A stretch of 42,571 bases of DNA from Burkholderia sp. H160 (GTDB taxonomy: Bacteria > Pseudomonadota > Gammaproteobacteria > Burkholderiales > Burkholderiaceae): the NCBI GenBank assembly GCA_000173575.1, contig ABYL01000057.1:1-42571 (forward strand), given 5' to 3'. The notes beneath the pieces are model-generated. The model saw only the letters and a list, made by a program, of their open reading frames with translations, did not search any database and was not told the origin of the DNA. Position numbers and translations under genes: made by a program. Positions 40,572 to 42,571 of this stretch are shown in pieces. The first letter of the stretch is position 1; each line of letters starts with the position of its first letter.

Positions 40572-42140
40572 GTGCTACAGCAAGCGCTTTCGCTGCGTAA
40601 TCGGCTGCGTCGGACGCTGCATGACGTCCGGGCCAGGATGACCCACTTTGTAGGCAACCGCCCGTGGGTGGCCGGCGTTGCTGGCACGCTAGTCGCGTTG
40701 GCCATGTCGATTCTGACGGCGCTGGAGGTCGGCGCAGGCCGCAGCGAGATGCTCGATCATGCGCGGCAGACCTCGCAAAACCTCGTGTCGCTCATTTCCG
40801 CGGATATCGAGCGCAACGTCGAGATCAATAGTCTGTCGTTGCAGTCGATGGTGGATGCCGCGCGCGATCCGCTCACGTGGACGCTGCCGATCCCGGTGCG
40901 CCAGGCGATGCTGTTCGATCGCGCGACGACCGCGGCTTACCTCGGCGGTGCCTACATACTCGACGCCGAGGGCGAGGTGGTCGCCGCGCAGAATGGAGCG
41001 GCGACCACCACCGTCCGTCTCGACGACCGTGAATATTTTCAGGTGCACCTGCGAAATCCGGCGGTGGGCCTGTATTTCTCGCATCCGTTCATGTCGCGGC
41101 TGCGCAGCGGCAAGCTGTCGATCGCGCTCACGCGACGCATCGACGACGCGCAAGGCAGCTTTGCCGGCATCGCGCTGCTCGCGATCCGCATCGAGTACTT
41201 CCAGCATCTGCTCGATCGGATCGGCACCGGCGCGCAGGGCTCGGTCTTCATCGTCATGACGGACGGCACGCTGCTCGCGCGCAAGCCGTTAGGCGTGCCT
41301 GAAATCGGCTTGAACATCGCAAAGTCGCCGAACTTTCAAGAGATGCACTTGCACGAATCGGGCACCTTCGTGTCGATCGCGGCGGTCGACGGCGTGCGTC
41401 GCATGTTCACGTACGCGCGCGTGCCGGGCACGCCGCTGATCGTGGTGGTCGCGCCCGCCATCGACGACGTGCTCGCGCCGTGGCAGCGTCGCAGCCATGT
41501 GGCCGGCGTGCTGACCGTCGGGTTCGGCGCGGTGTTCGTGTTCGTATCGTGGCTGCTCACGTTTGCGCTGCGCGACAAGCAGCGCGCGCAGGCTGCGCTG
41601 CAGCGCCTCGCCGCGACCGATCCGCTGACCGGGCTCAGTAATCGCCGGGTGCTCGACAAGCGGCTCGACGACGAATGGCGGCGCGCGCGACGCGACAACA
41701 AGCCATTGTCGGTGCTGTTCATCGATGTCGATCACTTCAAGCATTTCAACGACACATACGGCCATGAGAGTGGCGACGAGGTATTGGTCGCGGTGGCCGA
41801 TTGCATCGCGTCAGGGGCGCGGCGCTCGGTCGACCTGGTCGCGCGCTACGGCGGCGAGGAATTCGCGGTGGTGCTGCCGGATACGACGGCGCAGGGCGCG
41901 TTCGCGGTCGCGGAGAAGATTCGACGCAAGGTGGAAAGCGAGGTCGTCGTGGGTGGACCCGATGCGCCGCAGGCGGTGACGGTGAGCGTCGGCTGCGCGA
42001 CGGCGCTCCCAGCGGCGACGGACGGCGGGAACGGGCTCGATCTGCTGGCCGCCGCCGATCAACAGCTGTACGTGGCGAAAGAGCAGGGACGCAATCGCAC
42101 CCGTTCGGCGCAGTGGGAGGAGCGCTCGGCGGCGCTTTAA
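40572..42140 (+). CDS. Membrane diguanylate cyclase (dCACHE-like sensor, GGDEF)
   Basis: A 522-residue protein. A basic N-terminus is followed by transmembrane helix 1 (about 31-51), a periplasmic sensor of about 270 residues resembling a double CACHE domain, helix 2 (about 318-340, AGVLTVGFGAVFVFVSWLL) and a GGDEF domain (about 355-515). The active-site motif is GGEEF (427-431), so it should make cyclic di-GMP. The inhibitory site RxxD is present as Arg418-Asp421, predicting product feedback. The start is GTG: AAAGGAGG (40556-40563) lies eight bases upstream; an ATG 22 codons later has no good site. No EAL domain is fused. Sensor ligand unknown. The gene ends 11 bp before the convergent rhodanese gene. 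Confidence 0.93.
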   Translation: MLQQALSLRNRLRRTLHDVRARMTHFVGNRPWVAGVAGTLVALAMSILTALEVGAGRSEMLDHARQTSQNLVSLISADIERNVEINSLSLQSMVDAARDPLTWTLPIPVRQAMLFDRATTAAYLGGAYILDAEGEVVAAQNGAATTTVRLDDREYFQVHLRNPAVGLYFSHPFMSRLRSGKLSIALTRRIDDAQGSFAGIALLAIRIEYFQHLLDRIGTGAQGSVFIVMTDGTLLARKPLGVPEIGLNIAKSPNFQEMHLHESGTFVSIAAVDGVRRMFTYARVPGTPLIVVVAPAIDDVLAPWQRRSHVAGVLTVGFGAVFVFVSWLLTFALRDKQRAQAALQRLAATDPLTGLSNRRVLDKRLDDEWRRARRDNKPLSVLFIDVDHFKHFNDTYGHESGDEVLVAVADCIASGARRSVDLVARYGGEEFAVVLPDTTAQGAFAVAEKIRRKVESEVVVGGPDAPQAVTVSVGCATALPAATDGGNGLDLLAAADQQLYVAKEQGRNRTRSAQWEERSAAL

Positions 42141-42151
42141 CGCCATGCGGT

Positions 42152-42571
42152 TCAGGCGCGCTGCGCGCTGCGCGGCGCGAAACCACGCAATGTCACCGCT
42201 GCTGGCGTTTCGTCTCGCAACGCCGAGCGTTGCTCATCAGCAGCCGAACCATCCGCGTAAGCCAGCAACGCCACCGGGAAGCCGCGCCGCTGCCATGCAT
42301 CGAGCCCGCCGCGCAGAGCGCGAATCCGCGTGTAGCCGTTGCGGCGCATATGTAACGCCACTTCGAGCGCGGTCGCGCTGTCCGGGCAGACGCAATAGAT
42401 CACCATGTCGTGCGTGCGCAGCGCGCCTTCGATCTGCTCGGGTGAATGCGGATCGAGCGCGAGCGCATCGGGGATATGGCACCGCAGATCGTGCAGCGGC
42501 GCGCCGGGCCGCGCATCGAGCACGCGGGACGGCGCCATGCCGCTCATGCGAGCGAGGCGCCGCCAGCGCCA
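42152..42571 (-). CDS. Rhodanese domain, probably C-terminal part of a larger protein (partial at the window edge)
   Basis: The frame is open from the right edge of the window, so the 5' end may lie outside. The visible 139 residues hold a rhodanese-like domain: RVLDARP near the start, the cysteine loop MVIYCVCPDSATALEVALHMRRNGY and ALRGGLDAWQRRGFPV at the end. The first residues seen (WRWRRLAR before MSGM) look like the basic stretch that ends the membrane part of DedA-rhodanese fusion proteins, common in Burkholderia. A separate start at ATG 42547 or 42538 cannot be excluded. Rhodaneses move sulfur from thiosulfate or persulfides via the active-site cysteine. Confidence 0.75.
   Translation of the reverse strand, partial: WRWRRLARMSGMAPSRVLDARPGAPLHDLRCHIPDALALDPHSPEQIEGALRTHDMVIYCVCPDSATALEVALHMRRNGYTRIRALRGGLDAWQRRGFPVALLAYADGSAADEQRSALRDETPAAVTLRGFAPRSAQRA

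Noticed and set aside
40638-42140. ATG 40638 as the start of the diguanylate cyclase
   Set aside because: It lacks a ribosome site, while GTG 40572 has AAAGGAGG at eight bases and adds a basic N-terminus typical before the first membrane helix.
1-42571. CRISPR arrays, tRNA or rRNA genes, insertion sequences with complete transposase
   Set aside because: No regularly spaced repeats, cloverleaf-like segments, rRNA stretches or intact transposase genes were recognised by eye on either strand.

Overview
The window looks like a chromosome segment of a Burkholderiaceae beta-proteobacterium, most likely Paraburkholderia. Coding sequence is GC-rich. The gene set fits that group: a BraI/RsaL/BraR-type quorum-sensing cassette, EpsC-type serine acetyltransferase, PPK2, a CHAD protein and many HxlR, LysR and GntR regulators. 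No tRNA, rRNA or CRISPR array was seen.

Region 1 (1 to about 12,490) has visibly lower GC and looks accessory. It begins with an HxlR regulator divergent from a DoxX-like membrane protein and a classical SDR. Next is an aspartate module: LysR regulator, dicarboxylate/amino-acid symporter, a double-domain Asp/Glu racemase-family protein overlapping the symporter by 4 bp, and aspartase. A convergent, C-terminally short D,D-peptidase follows. Then comes a gene-poor stretch with a minimal tyrosine recombinase, a frameshifted RidA-family pseudogene, an NAD-dependent epimerase, two copies of a 45-bp repeat bracketing these genes, and a small TniQ-like remnant.

Region 2 (12,499 to about 18,300) is higher in GC. 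It holds egtB (nonheme-iron sulfoxide synthase type), an FNR-type regulator with a C-X2-C-X5-C cluster motif, and a universal stress protein with an FNR-like box upstream. A GntR/FCD regulator and the quorum-sensing cassette follow: braI with a perfect-arm lux box, rsaL, and braR tail-to-tail with rsaL.

Region 3 (18,740 to 26,818) is one tightly packed catabolic cluster: a DapA-family lyase, an SMP-30 lactonase, a complete ABC importer and an IlvD/Edd dehydratase. The enzymes fit non-phosphorylative aldonate (for example L-arabinonate) breakdown. A TNGTNNNACNA-type site lies before the first gene, and related sequences precede gntR and the ABC part.

Region 4 (26,822 to 42,571) is core-like. 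It contains two SDR paralogues without the Tyr-Lys active site, lineage-specific small proteins, serine acetyltransferase, a YdjM-like membrane protein, a lipoprotein, an orphan pair of terminators that may mark a small RNA, an MFS exporter behind a long hairpin, and an HtrA-like protease without signal peptide. A polyphosphate neighbourhood follows (PPK2, PiT phosphate transporter, CHAD protein), then a membrane diguanylate cyclase and a rhodanese domain running off the window edge.
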